Positions 1 to 6,260 of a DNA stretch of 8,237 bases are shown here, piece by piece. Every line of letters begins with the position of its first letter. Positions within the stretch are counted from its first letter, which is position 1. The position numbers and the translations under genes were made by a program. The stretch covers positions 1 through 8,237 of the forward strand of contig JAJRVB010000132.1 of assembly GCA_024277515.1 (NCBI GenBank), given 5' to 3'. The notes below the pieces were generated by a model. It was not told the DNA's origin, did no database searches, and saw only the letters and a list, made by a program, of their open reading frames with translations. This DNA comes from Nitrospirota bacterium (GTDB taxonomy: Bacteria > Nitrospirota > Thermodesulfovibrionia > UBA6902).

Positions 1-945
1 AAACCCGCACGAACAGACATCCTGCGTGTCGGCGCGCACTACAGCATATCTTCGATTTTTGAAAATTATCCTGAGGAAACGGAACTCTACTGTTACACCG
101 TAAAGAGCGAGATATACAACAGGAGCGAGGCCGGCAAATTAAACCTGGCCATAGGCAAGGCAAGCATTAATTCGCGGATAACATGGGACCTGGAGGTAAT
201 CACATTTGCCGTGCTGCATCTCGGGGACCAGAATATAAATGCCGGCGTCAGGGGCTTTCTCAGTGGGGAAGATTTTTCAACGATGAAGTCCGAGATAAGT
301 GCTGCATTTGAAAAAGGCGATACCCCTGAAGTCATACGGCTTATGGACAAGCATTTTGAAGGGAAAATTTATTCACTCTGGCATCTCTTCAAGGAAGAAC
401 AGAGAAAAGTGCTCGACCAGATACTGCAGCTTACGTATGAAAGCGTGGAAGCTTCCTACCGTCAGATTTATGACAACAACTACACGATCATGAATTTTTA
501 CCATAGTCTTCAGCGAAGGCTTCCAAGGCCGTTTCTTGCGGCGGCAGATTACATAATAAACTCGGACCTCAAGAGAATTTTTGAAGAGGAGGCCCCTGAC
601 GCGGAAAAACTGAAGAGGTTAATAGAAGAAACAGAGCGGTGGGGCATCAGGATCGATGAGACTACTATCGCCTTTAAGGCCGGGGCATGGATAAATTCCG
701 CCATGGAATCACTGCATGAAAATCCTGAAGACATAACACTCCTGTCATTAATTGTTAAAACTCTCAAATACCTGAAGTCCCTGAACTTGTCATTAAACCT
801 GTGGAATGCGCAGAACCTTTATTTTGACGTGAGTCGAAGCTTCGGCGCTGAGATGAAAAGAAAAAGCGAAAAGGAAGATGCACCCGAAAAAAAATGGACA
901 GATACATTTCAGCGGCTCGGCTTTTATCTGCATGTAAAAATTTGA
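1..945 (+). CDS. GH57-family glucan enzyme, C-terminal DUF3536 part (5' end outside window)
   Basis: The frame is open from base 1 to the TGA at 943-945, so 314 C-terminal residues are visible and the start lies upstream. The visible N-terminal stretch (RVGAHYSISSIFENYPEE, then LYCYTV, and further on FAVLHLGDQNINAGVRGF) matches my memory of DUF3536, the domain that follows a GH57 catalytic domain in proteins of about 800 residues. The rest is helix-rich and charged and ends in FYLHVKI. The GH57 nucleophile and acid/base residues would lie outside the window, so activity cannot be judged here. GH57 enzymes are amylases, branching enzymes or 4-alpha-glucanotransferases acting on cytoplasmic alpha-glucan. 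malQ follows after 52 bases on the same strand, which supports a role in glycogen or maltodextrin metabolism. Family call is fairly sure; exact reaction is unknown. Confidence 0.85.
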   Translation, partial: KPARTDILRVGAHYSISSIFENYPEETELYCYTVKSEIYNRSEAGKLNLAIGKASINSRITWDLEVITFAVLHLGDQNINAGVRGFLSGEDFSTMKSEISAAFEKGDTPEVIRLMDKHFEGKIYSLWHLFKEEQRKVLDQILQLTYESVEASYRQIYDNNYTIMNFYHSLQRRLPRPFLAAADYIINSDLKRIFEEEAPDAEKLKRLIEETERWGIRIDETTIAFKAGAWINSAMESLHENPEDITLLSLIVKTLKYLKSLNLSLNLWNAQNLYFDVSRSFGAEMKRKSEKEDAPEKKWTDTFQRLGFYLHVKI

Positions 946-997
946 CCTTGAAGGGGCCGCGTACGCCACGTACTCCCGGACCTTCTTCGGAGGATTT

Positions 998-2515
998 TTG
1001 AGCAAAAGAGGCAGCGGCATACTTCTTCATATAACCTCGCTCCCATCACCTTACGGTATAGGAGACCTCGGGCCGGATGCATACAGGTTTGTTGATTTCC
1101 TTGCGGAGACGCAGCAGAGTTATTGGCAGATACTGCCTTTGACACTGACATGCCCTGCATACGGCAACTCACCGTACAGCAGTTTTTCCGCCCTTGCGGG
1201 GAATACCCTGCTAATAAGCCCGGAGAGAATGGTCAGGACCGGTGTCCTGCCGGAATCAGATATAAATGACATACCTGATTTCCGGACGGACAGGGTCGAT
1301 TATGATGCAGTTGCAGCTTTTAAAAACAGCCTGTTCAACAGGGCATATGAAATAAACAGAGATAAACTGTCAGACAACAATGACTTCCAGATTTTCTGCG
1401 CTGAAAACTCCCATTGGCTGCATGATTATACCCTCTTTATTTCGATAAAAAAAGATCTGGACGGTGTTGTCTGGAGCAAATGGCCTGAAGACCTGCGGGA
1501 CAGAAAAGAGCGTGTCTTAAAGGATATGGAAATTAAACTGCAGGACAATATTCTGAAAGAGAAATTCCTGCAGTACATATTTTTCAAACAATGGCACGCT
1601 CTGAAAAACTACTGTGACAGCAAAGACATCCGGATAATCGGGGACATACCGATTTATGTAAACCACGACAGTTCCGATGTATGGGCTGACCACGGAATAT
1701 TCAGCCTGGATAAAGAAAAGAAACCTCTTCATGTTGCAGGGGTCCCCCCTGATTATTTCAGTTCCACAGGACAGTTGTGGGGACATCCTGTGTACCGGTG
1801 GGACGTCTTAAAAAAATCACGGTACGAATGGTGGATGAAACGTATAGGTCATAACCTCAAGCTCTTTCACATGTTCAGGATCGACCATTTCAGGGGATTC
1901 GTCGGGTACTGGCAGGTGCACGCCAGTGAGAAAACCGCTATAAACGGCAAATGGGTAGAGGCCCCTGCGGAAGATTTCTTTGCGACCCTTCTGGACAGGT
2001 TTCCTGAAATATCGATTATCGCGGAAGACCTAGGTGTCATCACTCCTGATGTAAGAGAAATCATAAACAAATTCGGATTTCCGGGAATGAAGGTACTGCT
2101 CTTTGCGTTTGGTAAAGACCTGCCGACAAATCCCTATGCCCCTCACAATCACATCAGGGAGTGCGTAATATATACCGGCACGCATGATAACAACACTATT
2201 GCCGGCTGGTATAAATCAGAGCTGACCGCTGAAGACAGAAAAAGGATTTCGGAATATATCGGCCGTGAAATTACCGAAGAGACGGTACACTGGGAACTGA
2301 TACGGCTTGCCATGATGTCCGTTGCGGACATAGCCGTCATCCCCATGCAGGATATTCTCGGCCTTGGTGGGGACAACAGGATGAACCTGCCGGCAAGCGC
2401 GGAAGGGAACTGGGAGTGGAGATTGACGCAGCAACAGCTGACTCAGGACCTGATAAAGAAACTAACGAACATGACAGGGATATACGGACGGGGCCATGAC
2501 GTCAACATGCATTAA
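998..2515 (+). CDS. malQ: 4-alpha-glucanotransferase (amylomaltase, GH77)
   Basis: This 505-residue protein is of usual length for a bacterial amylomaltase. It would transfer alpha-1,4-glucan segments between maltodextrins in the cytoplasm, releasing glucose. The N-terminus RGSGILLHITSLPSPYGIGD is the GH77 signature. The catalytic residues are all present: nucleophile D296 in FRIDHFRGF, acid/base E343 in IAEDLG, and transition-state stabiliser D397 in TGTHDNNT. The C-terminal QDILGLGGDNRMNLPA segment is also typical. The start is a TTG at 998: GGAGG at 989-993 lies only 4 bases upstream, which is short, but the conserved N-terminus begins at residue 4, so no later start is possible. The gene sits 52 bases after the GH57/DUF3536 gene and is probably co-transcribed with it. 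Its end overlaps the convergent LOG-family gene by 14 bases, and there is no terminator hairpin between them. Confidence 0.97.
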   Translation: MSKRGSGILLHITSLPSPYGIGDLGPDAYRFVDFLAETQQSYWQILPLTLTCPAYGNSPYSSFSALAGNTLLISPERMVRTGVLPESDINDIPDFRTDRVDYDAVAAFKNSLFNRAYEINRDKLSDNNDFQIFCAENSHWLHDYTLFISIKKDLDGVVWSKWPEDLRDRKERVLKDMEIKLQDNILKEKFLQYIFFKQWHALKNYCDSKDIRIIGDIPIYVNHDSSDVWADHGIFSLDKEKKPLHVAGVPPDYFSSTGQLWGHPVYRWDVLKKSRYEWWMKRIGHNLKLFHMFRIDHFRGFVGYWQVHASEKTAINGKWVEAPAEDFFATLLDRFPEISIIAEDLGVITPDVREIINKFGFPGMKVLLFAFGKDLPTNPYAPHNHIRECVIYTGTHDNNTIAGWYKSELTAEDRKRISEYIGREITEETVHWELIRLAMMSVADIAVIPMQDILGLGGDNRMNLPASAEGNWEWRLTQQQLTQDLIKKLTNMTGIYGRGHDVNMH

Positions 2516-3536
2516 TCTCACCAATAAGGGTCCTCAGTCTTCCAAAGTCCTGAAGGTTAAAATCCACCACCAGTCTCGGGAGGTGGATTATTTCGGGCTC
2601 ATCATCTTCCTCCTCAAAAGGCCCTGAAAGATGCATCCTGCCGCCTTCATCCAGGATGTCGGCAAATTTATTGTTCAGTTCCTGCATGCAATCATCATCA
2701 ATTTCTGAAAGAAGACGGATAACGAGTTTTTTGTCGACATAACGCATGCTGTGGTAGCGGCGGTAAAAATGGTTGATCCTCGCAACCGCTTCTTCAACAG
2801 AATCAACACACTCAAAAAGATTGAAGTCACCCTCATCAATATAACCCCCGGACAGGAGCTCCTCTCTCAAGAATTTGAGCCATCTCGTCCAGTATGTTCC
2901 TCCGGGCTCATCCACAAGCACAAGCGGGAGCGGGGTATGCTTGCCCGTCTGCAACAGGGTAAGGGCTTCCATCGCTTCATCGAGGGTGCCAAACCCGCCC
3001 GGGAAAAGCGCCACTGCATCGGCCTCCTTGAGAAAGGCCACTTTACGGTTAAAAAAATACTTGTAGGTTATCAGTCTCGGATTTCCGGCAAGCACAGGGT
3101 TCGGCTTCTGCTCAAAGGGTAGAAGAATGTTCACCCCGAAAGACTTTTCAGGCCCTGCCCCCTCGTTGGCCGCCTGCATGATACCGGCCCCGCCGCCGGT
3201 TATCACCATATATCCGGCATCAGCCAGCAGCTTGCCGAACCTTCGTGCTATTTCGTATATCGGTTCATCAGGTCTCGTCCGTGCGGAGCCGAATACCGTT
3301 ACTTTACGCACGTCACGGTACGGGCCGAATATTTTCCCGGTAAACCTCATCTCTTTCATTGTAGAATTCATGAGCCTGAGATGGGCCCTGTCATTGTTCT
3401 CGTGTCCCGCCTTGAGGGCGGCAATAATCATCTCCCGCACCAGTTCCGGATGGTCGACATTATGGACAAGTCCCATTAAGCGGTCAATCGCTTTATCAAC
3501 TTCGCTGTCCGTCCGCCTGAAATAAAAATCATTCAT
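2502..3536 (-). CDS. LOG-family (TIGR00730-type) Rossmann-fold protein with N- and C-terminal extensions
   Basis: 344 residues. The central part (about 75-255) is a LOG/lysine-decarboxylase-like Rossmann fold with FGSAR at 82-86, GGGAGIMQAANEGA from 114, NRK at 163-165 and the family signature PGGFGTLDE at 179-187, which carries the glutamate used in nucleoside 5'-monophosphate phosphoribohydrolase activity. Characterised relatives cleave cytokinin-type or ordinary nucleotides to base plus ribose 5-phosphate. The old name 'lysine decarboxylase' is misleading. Plain LOG proteins are about 180-200 residues; here there are about 75 extra residues in front and about 85 behind, the latter with an acidic run (EEEDDEPE). 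ATG at 3536 is preceded by only a weak GGGA about 8 bases upstream. The end overlaps malQ tail to tail by 14 bases. Fold is sure; substrate is not. Confidence 0.92.
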   Translation of the reverse strand: MNDFYFRRTDSEVDKAIDRLMGLVHNVDHPELVREMIIAALKAGHENNDRAHLRLMNSTMKEMRFTGKIFGPYRDVRKVTVFGSARTRPDEPIYEIARRFGKLLADAGYMVITGGGAGIMQAANEGAGPEKSFGVNILLPFEQKPNPVLAGNPRLITYKYFFNRKVAFLKEADAVALFPGGFGTLDEAMEALTLLQTGKHTPLPLVLVDEPGGTYWTRWLKFLREELLSGGYIDEGDFNLFECVDSVEEAVARINHFYRRYHSMRYVDKKLVIRLLSEIDDDCMQELNNKFADILDEGGRMHLSGPFEEEDDEPEIIHLPRLVVDFNLQDFGRLRTLIGEINAC

Positions 3537-3752
3537 AAGATATGTCCCGTTTCTGAAAGTAACTGTTATAAAGGTTTGCCCGGGGATTTCCCGGCTGTTT
3601 ACCTGTTCATTTCTTAATCGGTATATATTAACAGTTCCTTGATTTAATCATGAAGGGCGAAAGACAAGGGGTCAGCCATGGACATGGGACAAGTTGAACA
3701 GTTAAGCAATAAAGGGGACTAACTGTCTTCATATCGAGGTTCAACCTCGATA
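3537..3752. other. Intergenic region with several inverted repeats
   Basis: The 216 bases between the LOG-family gene and the DUF2934 gene hold no convincing gene. There is a small GC-rich inverted repeat (CCGGG at 3580-3584 with CCCGG at 3590-3594), ACAGTTA at 3698-3704 matched by TAACTGT at 3720-3726, and the perfect hairpin at 3731-3753. A 14-codon plus-strand frame (ATG 3678, TAA 3720-3722) has AGGGG at 3666-3670 in a good ribosome-binding position. It is too short to claim as a gene. The promoter of the LOG-family gene should lie here, but I see no good -35/-10 pair. Confidence 0.5.
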
Positions 3753-3753
3753 T
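3731..3753. repeat. Perfect 10-bp inverted repeat (hairpin) at the 3' end of the DUF2934 gene
   Basis: ATATCGAGGT (3731-3740) and ACCTCGATAT (3744-3753) are exact reverse complements around a 3-base loop. On the minus strand the stem starts at the last base of the DUF2934 stop codon. A second shell, GGGACT at 3715-3720 with AGTCCC at 3755-3760, could extend the fold. No T-run follows on either strand, so it is not a classic intrinsic terminator. A 3'-end protecting hairpin or a transcription boundary are possible roles. Confidence 0.75.
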
Positions 3754-3974
3754 CAGTCCCGGACAGGGTCATGGAGGAAGAGATTTGCCGGCAATTCTTC
3801 ATGCATATCAATTTTTCTGAACAGCTCATCCGAACGGAGGTCTAACTCCTTATAGATTTCCTGCTCGGCCTGATGCCAGTCGTCCTGATGGTTGTTTGAA
3901 TTGCCGGGGGACTGATGGGACAACTCGTGAGCCCTTTTTGCGATAAGCTCATGAAGTTGTTCTTCGAAGTGCAT
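3753..3974 (-). CDS. Small DUF2934 domain protein
   Basis: 73 residues with no signal peptide or membrane segment, rich in His, Gln and acidic residues. Residues about 11-40 (IAKRAHELSHQSPG, then DDWHQAEQEI) fit the DUF2934 pattern, normally an I..RAYELWE segment, a Gly/Pro-containing turn, then a W..AE.EI helix. The function of this family is not known to me. The ATG at 3974 is the first in frame after a stop (TAA at 3987-3989). There is no Shine-Dalgarno sequence: the leader just upstream is A-rich (eight As in a row). A good promoter lies at 4006-4034, so the gene is probably transcribed alone with a leader of about 25 bases, and its mRNA ends in the hairpin at 3731-3753. Confidence 0.8.
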   Translation of the reverse strand: MHFEEQLHELIAKRAHELSHQSPGNSNNHQDDWHQAEQEIYKELDLRSDELFRKIDMHEELPANLFLHDPVRD

Positions 3975-4005
3975 TTCGTGTTTTTTTTAATTCTACTGTA
4001 ATCAT

Positions 4006-4034
4006 AAAATACATAAATTGTTTCTTCCTGTCAA
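4006..4034 (-). promoter_or_regulatory. Sigma70-type promoter for the DUF2934 gene
   Basis: On the minus strand a perfect TTGACA (-35, plus-strand 4029-4034) is followed after exactly 17 bases by TATTTT (-10, 4006-4011, four of six consensus bases). The expected start of transcription is near 3999, about 25 bases before the ATG at 3974. The surrounding sequence is AT-rich. Confidence 0.65.
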
Positions 4035-4084
4035 GAAAATATTTCATATTTCGGAAGCCTTTCAGTGAAGGGTTACATGCGCGC

Positions 4085-4774
4085 CTACACAGACGGCCAT
4101 CTCAGGTCCCAGGGCTTCTCACATTTTGTTAATGCGCTGTAAAACAGGGCGCTCATAAAATATCTGCCCGCATCCGGTCTCCGGATAAACTCATACGAAA
4201 TGTCTTTTAATTTAAATCTTATTGCATACGAATGAAGGTATCCCCGGGCATGCTCCTCTGCCGGGGTCTCTTTTTTGTGATAAAGGAGATCACCCAGAAT
4301 CGGGGCGCCGAGACTTTTCATCGCCACGCGTATCTGATGGGTCTTGCCGGTATACGGCTTCAGGATAAAAAGACGCAGCCCGTCACCTGATGAGTAACTG
4401 AAAAACCGGGTGATCGCAGGATTATCAAGAGTCCGGGAGAGTCTCCACGCGCCTCTCCGGGACCTGACCATGTCCCCCTTTATAAGCCCCTGCTTCTTTT
4501 TCGGACGGCGGTCAGAGAGGGCGAGATAATATTTCTCCACATGCCGCTCCCGAAATTGACGCGAAAGATCGAGTGCGGTGCGTTTGTTTTTGGCAAAGAG
4601 AAGCAGGCCTGATGTCATTTTGTCCAGGCGGTGGACCGTATACAGCACGGGGATTCCCTGTTCTGATTTCAACGCCCCTGTCAGGCCCGTTGTTCCGCCA
4701 TCCCTGTGGAAACTCACACCGGGATCTTTATTTATCAGCAGAAAGTCTCTGTTGTCTTCAACGATGGTGTACAT
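4085..4774 (-). CDS. RluA-family RNA pseudouridine synthase (TIGR01621-like)
   Basis: 229 residues. It would isomerise uridine to pseudouridine in rRNA or tRNA. The catalytic motif is VHRLDKMTSGLLLFAK with the nucleophile D51; GKTHQIRVAMKSLGAPILGD (143-162) is the second family signature. The N-terminus starts directly with the catalytic-domain strand (DFLLINKDPGVSFHRDG), so no S4 RNA-binding domain is present, unlike RluC or RluD. The length and MYTI start resemble the short subfamily described as TIGR01621, whose RNA target I do not know. ATG 4774 is fixed by an in-frame stop at 4787-4789 and the conserved N-terminus. It lacks a Shine-Dalgarno sequence; the leader is AT-rich. The gene diverges from the DUF456 gene 61 bases away. 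Confidence 0.93.
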   Translation of the reverse strand: MYTIVEDNRDFLLINKDPGVSFHRDGGTTGLTGALKSEQGIPVLYTVHRLDKMTSGLLLFAKNKRTALDLSRQFRERHVEKYYLALSDRRPKKKQGLIKGDMVRSRRGAWRLSRTLDNPAITRFFSYSSGDGLRLFILKPYTGKTHQIRVAMKSLGAPILGDLLYHKKETPAEEHARGYLHSYAIRFKLKDISYEFIRRPDAGRYFMSALFYSALTKCEKPWDLRWPSV

Positions 4775-4785
4775 TTTTATATAAT
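4757..4785 (+). promoter_or_regulatory. Putative promoter for the DUF456 gene
   Basis: A perfect -10 hexamer TATAAT lies at 4780-4785, with TTCAAC (three of six bases) 17 bases upstream at 4757-4762, inside the start of the divergent pseudouridine synthase gene. Transcription would begin near 4792, giving a leader of about 44 bases before ATG 4836. The weak -35 box keeps confidence moderate. Confidence 0.42.
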
Positions 4786-4835
4786 CTTATCTGGTAGTTT
4801 GGCAATTCATCACTCAGAATGTAAACTAACAAACA

Positions 4836-5333
4836 ATGACAATGGACATAGCACTCATAATTGCAGGCAGCATATGCGTGATAACGGGAGTAATCGGCTG
4901 CATTATTCCTGTCCTGCCCGGTCCGATCATGTGTTACGCAGGACTGCTCCTGCTGCAGTTGACTTCAGGGCATCCATTCACGCTCTCGCTGCTCGTTATA
5001 TACGCGGTTCTTACCGCTCTGGCCGCACTGCTGGATTATATCATCCCCATCTATGGAACAAAAAAACTTGAGGGATCAAAGTACGGCATATGGGGAAGCG
5101 CTGTCGGGTTGCTCCTTGGAATAATGTTCTTCTTTCCGCTCGGGATTTTGCTCGGCCCTATTGCCGGGGCATTTGCCGGTGAATTATTAAGCGGAAGATC
5201 AGCAGGCAGGGCGATCAAGTCCGCATTCGGGTCATTCCTGGGCTTCCTTGCAAGTACCGTCATACGACTGGTCCTTTCGCTGGCAATGGCATACCATTTT
5301 GGGCTCGCTGCATACGGCATATTTGCTGTGTAA
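4836..5333 (+). CDS. DUF456 integral membrane protein
   Basis: 165 very hydrophobic residues with the DUF456 layout: an N-terminal helix (about 5-27) running into the conserved GCIIPVLPGPIMCYAGLLLL, a second pair of helices (about 49-70), the motif LDYIIPIYGTKKLEGSKYGIWG (start near 66, where the soluble loop lies), a glycine-rich hydrophobic hairpin (about 84-117) and a last helix (about 130-155). Inner-membrane location is clear; function is unknown for the family. ATG 4836 is the first in-frame start after a TAA at 4827-4829; ATG 4842 is a possible alternative. There is no Shine-Dalgarno sequence before either. The gene is followed by a foldable spacer and the HicB-like gene. Confidence 0.9.
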   Translation: MTMDIALIIAGSICVITGVIGCIIPVLPGPIMCYAGLLLLQLTSGHPFTLSLLVIYAVLTALAALLDYIIPIYGTKKLEGSKYGIWGSAVGLLLGIMFFFPLGILLGPIAGAFAGELLSGRSAGRAIKSAFGSFLGFLASTVIRLVLSLAMAYHFGLAAYGIFAV

Positions 5334-5350
5334 AAGGCAAATCAAATTTC

Positions 5351-5391
5351 CCCTCCTTTACAAGTCGAATCGACTCGATCCCAAGGAAGGG
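5351..5391 (+). repeat. Foldable spacer with palindrome between DUF456 and HicB-like genes
   Basis: CCCTCCTT (5351-5358) can pair with AAGGAAGGG (5383-5391) leaving one bulged base. The loop contains the 13-base odd palindrome AGTCGAATCGACT (5363-5375). It begins 18 bases after the DUF456 stop. No T-run follows, so an intrinsic terminator is unlikely. It could be an mRNA 3' hairpin or a protein-binding palindrome. Confidence 0.4.
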
Positions 5392-5429
5392 ATAGGGGAG
5401 AAAATCAACAGCACACAGCAGGAGGAGGG

Positions 5430-5459
5430 TTCAGATTTACGTCCCGTTTTTGATATACT
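5430..5459 (+). promoter_or_regulatory. Putative extended -10 promoter for the HicB-like gene
   Basis: TATACT (5454-5459, five of six bases) is preceded by the TGn extension (TGA at 5451-5453). TTCAGA (5430-5435, four of six) lies 18 bases upstream. The expected transcript would start near 5466, about 31 bases before ATG 5497. Confidence 0.42.
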
Positions 5460-5496
5460 TCAGAGAACAATAAAAAAACATCCGGGGATCATAAAG

Positions 5497-5661
5497 ATGA
5501 AAGAATTTATTATTTCTCAGGACGAAAACGGGCACTGGACCGTAACCAGTGAAAAGATCCCGGGCTTCATAGCCAGGGGGAAAACTCAACAGGAGGCCCT
5601 CGAAAAAATGAAGGCCGCGTTCAGAATGTATTTTCCCTGCGGGGAATGCAAGGGCGAATAA
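5497..5661 (+). CDS. Solitary HicB-like small protein with C-terminal CxxC
   Basis: 54 residues matching the HicB antitoxin N-terminal fold: MKEFIISQDENGHWTVTSEK, then the IPGFIARGKTQQEALEKMKA signature (21-40), equivalent to the LPGC.S.G.T.EEA pattern. It lacks the DNA-binding C-terminal part of full HicB and ends in FPCGECKGE, with C48 and C51 forming a CxxC. No hicA-like toxin gene lies next to it on either strand, so a toxin-antitoxin role is not supported; many short HicB-like proteins stand alone. The frame is open upstream to 5248, but that part overlaps the DUF456 gene. ATG 5497 begins the conserved domain and has GGGGA at 5484-5488, 8 bases upstream. Confidence 0.75.
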   Translation: MKEFIISQDENGHWTVTSEKIPGFIARGKTQQEALEKMKAAFRMYFPCGECKGE

Positions 5662-5693
5662 ACATGCATAAGTTCCGCAGGCATAAAACCCTC

Positions 5694-6215
5694 TTACACC
5701 CCCTGTTCAATTATCCCTTCCAGCAAATTTGACCATACGATATATCCCTGCGCGCTCAAATGCACTCCATCATCCATAAGATACTCTCTTATTGGACGGC
5801 CCTGCGTGTCAACAAACCTGCTGTATATGTCAAGATATGCAGCGCCTGTTTCATGGGCCATCGTCCTGAGGATACTGTTAATGCTTCTGATGGAATCATC
5901 AGAAATAAAATCTACCCGCACAGGCAAAAGGGAATGAACATATATGCCGGCATCCGGATAGAATCCAGCAAGCTTCTCAAGAATAATTCTGTACGGGCCC
6001 GCAAAATCCAGGTCCCCCATCGCAACATTATTGATGCCTGACATGATAAAGATGATGTCGGCCTCGGGACAGTTATCCTTTATGTGTGCTGTTCTTGAAA
6101 GCAGGCCTTCCACAGATTCCCCTGCTACGCCAAGATTCACAATATTGTGATCAGGAAACCTCTCCTGCCAGTCAAAATATTCTACCAGTGAATCACCAAT
6201 CAATAAGATATTCAT
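5694..6215 (-). CDS. SGNH/GDSL-family hydrolase
   Basis: 173 residues. All four SGNH blocks are visible: GDSL with nucleophile S9 (block I), NLGVAGES with G29 (block II), SGINN with N62 (block III, the usual GxND having Asn in place of Asp), and DDGVHLS with catalytic D149 and H152 (block V). Such enzymes are serine esterases, lipases or acyl hydrolases; the substrate cannot be told. No signal peptide is visible: the chain starts directly with strand one (MNILLIGDSL), so it is probably cytoplasmic. An in-frame TAA just before ATG 6215 fixes the start. Only a weak AAAGA precedes it, while a strong GGAGGAG sits 29 bases upstream. It lies 45 bases after the DUF1207 gene on the same strand and is probably co-transcribed. 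Confidence 0.92.
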   Translation of the reverse strand: MNILLIGDSLVEYFDWQERFPDHNIVNLGVAGESVEGLLSRTAHIKDNCPEADIIFIMSGINNVAMGDLDFAGPYRIILEKLAGFYPDAGIYVHSLLPVRVDFISDDSIRSINSILRTMAHETGAAYLDIYSRFVDTQGRPIREYLMDDGVHLSAQGYIVWSNLLEGIIEQGV

Positions 6216-6260
6216 TCTTTAGGAACATGCTGAATACTGACGGGCTCCTCCGAGATAATG

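Noticed and set aside
2751..3525. Plus-strand open frames of 123 and 132 codons antisense to the LOG-family gene
   Set aside because: They lie opposite a well-supported gene with clear family motifs; their translations (runs of Ser/Pro, Arg) match no known fold and there is no ribosome site or promoter.
3650..3722. Tiny plus-strand genes (15 codons from 3650 and 14 codons from 3678)
   Set aside because: Too short and unsupported by any recognisable family; kept only as part of the folded-region finding.
3731..3753. Intrinsic (rho-independent) terminator
   Set aside because: The stem is perfect but no T-run follows on either strand, so I list it only as an inverted repeat.
4773..4802. Promoter for the pseudouridine synthase: TTGCCA-N18-TATAAA on the minus strand
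   Set aside because: The -10 box would end about 2 bases before ATG 4774, so transcription would start inside the coding region, yet the N-terminus is conserved from residue 1.
5248..5496. Upstream extension of the HicB-like frame to an ATG at 5248
   Set aside because: The first part overlaps the end of the DUF456 gene in another frame and the added residues look non-coding; the conserved domain begins exactly at ATG 5497, which has a ribosome-binding site.
5662..5693. Terminator between the convergent HicB-like and GDSL genes
   Set aside because: Only a short direct repeat (GCATAA twice) is visible, with no GC-rich hairpin followed by a T-run.
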